7,676 nt of DNA, from NCBI GenBank assembly GCA_964493945.1, contig CAZBQG010000222.1, positions 1-7,676 of the forward strand, read 5' to 3'. Below the pieces are notes generated by a model, which was not told where the DNA came from, searched no databases, and saw only the letters and a program-made list of their open reading frames with translations. The DNA is from CAZBQG01 sp964493945 (GTDB taxonomy: Bacteria; Pseudomonadota; Alphaproteobacteria; Rhodospirillales; UBA2165). Position numbers and translations under genes: made by a program. Below are positions 6,986-7,676 of the stretch, in pieces. Position 1 is the stretch's first letter. Each line of letters begins with the position of its first letter.

Positions 6986-7676
6986 ATGAAGGAGTTGCGG
7001 GGGAAAGGCGTCTTTATCACAGGCGCCGCCAGCGGCATCGGGCGGGGCATGGCCAGGGCCTTCGCATCCGCCGGCATGAAGCTGGCCCTTGGCGACCTGG
7101 AGGCCGGGCCGCTGGCCGAGGTGGAAGCCGAATTGCGGGACGGCGGTGCCGATGTCCATGCCCTGGAATTGGACGTCACCGACCGGGCCGCCGTCATGGA
7201 GGCCGGCGCCTGGGCGGAATCCCAATTGGGCAAAATTCATTTGCTTTGCAACAATGCGGGTGTGGGCAGTGGTGCAACGCCCCTCCAGGACGAAGGCCCC
7301 AATAACTGGGACTGGATCCTGTCGGTCAATTGGGGGGTGCGGTCAATTCGCTTCTGACGTTCCTGCCCCGCATCACCGCCCACGGCGAAGGCGGCCATGT
7401 GGTCAATACCAGTTCCATGAGCGGGCTCCGCGTGCGCCCCGGCAAGGGGCAGGGAATTTACGCCACCACCAAGTCGGGCATCATCGGCATGTCGGAAGCC
7501 CTGCGCCTTGATCTGGAAGGAACGGGCGTCGGGGTTTCTGTCCTGTGCCCGGACCCGGTGGCCAGCCGCATCTACGAAGCGGGCCGCAACCGCCCCAAAA
7601 TTTACGGTGGGCATTTCATCCGCCCGGCCGGCGATCCCCTGAAGCGAAGCGACAACGATGGCCACAGCGCCGACGC
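6986..7676 (+). pseudogene. Short-chain dehydrogenase/reductase (SDR), frameshifted and cut by the window edge
   Basis: The N-terminal part is a classical Rossmann-fold oxidoreductase: TGAASGIG (12-19) for NAD(P) binding, LDVTD (62-66), NNAG (89-92) and the structural/catalytic Asn in ILSVN (115). The frame then runs to a TGA at 7355-7357. Adding one G to the G6 run at 7332-7337 restores an open frame to the end of the window, with VNTSSMSG (catalytic Ser about 144) and YATTK (Tyr about 159, Lys about 163). The tetrad Asn-Ser-Tyr-Lys is thus complete once the frame is repaired. The substrate is unknown; the family covers many alcohols, sugars and acyl compounds. The gene is divergent from the MFS transporter. 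A one-base loss in a G run is a common sequencing error, so it may be intact in the cell. The C-terminus lies beyond the window. Confidence 0.85.

Noticed and set aside
1..7676. CRISPR array, tRNA, rRNA or retron/toxin-antitoxin system.
   Set aside because: I found no regularly spaced direct repeats, no tRNA- or rRNA-like sequence, and no reverse transcriptase, nuclease or toxin-like gene.

Overview
The window looks like chromosomal DNA of an alphaproteobacterium, most plausibly of the Rhodospirillales. The reasons are high GC in the genes, an ELM1/DUF1022 gene, an HspQ gene behind an alphaproteobacterial-style heat-shock promoter, and a SAM-cyclase-ATPase-TPR protein of a type I associate with this class. 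This placement is an inference from gene content; no rRNA or other marker is present.

Layout. Positions 1-49 are AT-rich flank. Positions 50-334 hold a 285-bp fold-back element: 37-bp terminal inverted repeats around an interior made almost entirely of hairpins, with the pattern of a TA-duplicating MITE. Sixteen bases after it starts an intact GHMP-family sugar kinase resembling HddA (351-1373, +). Tail to tail with it, sharing the TTAA that stops both genes, lies a large minus-strand gene (4272-1370) for a SAM / class III nucleotide cyclase / AAA-type ATPase / TPR-like protein. It is broken by one in-frame TAA and four single-base deletions. Fourteen bases upstream in the same direction is an intact ELM1-like (DUF1022) gene (5297-4287, -). 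A 52-bp divergent region separates it from hspQ (5350-5667, +); this region carries a good match to the alphaproteobacterial RpoH promoter. hspQ again runs tail to tail, with overlapping stop codons, into a minus-strand MFS transporter (6869-5664). Divergent from the transporter is a short-chain dehydrogenase/reductase (6986 to the window edge), interrupted by a one-base loss in a G run.

How the genes fit together. There is no single obvious pathway. The kinase would act in nucleotide-activated heptose synthesis for the cell surface. ELM1 and the cyclase are probably one transcription unit, with the cyclase inactive if the sequence is correct. HspQ is a stress protein and the MFS/SDR pair may share a control region. 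The most unusual items are the structured fold-back element directly in front of the kinase, the cyclase gene whose reading frame is restored exactly by adding back four bases, and the RpoH-type promoter of hspQ. All five indels in the window are one-base losses, so sequencing or assembly error must be excluded before the cyclase and SDR genes are called pseudogenes.
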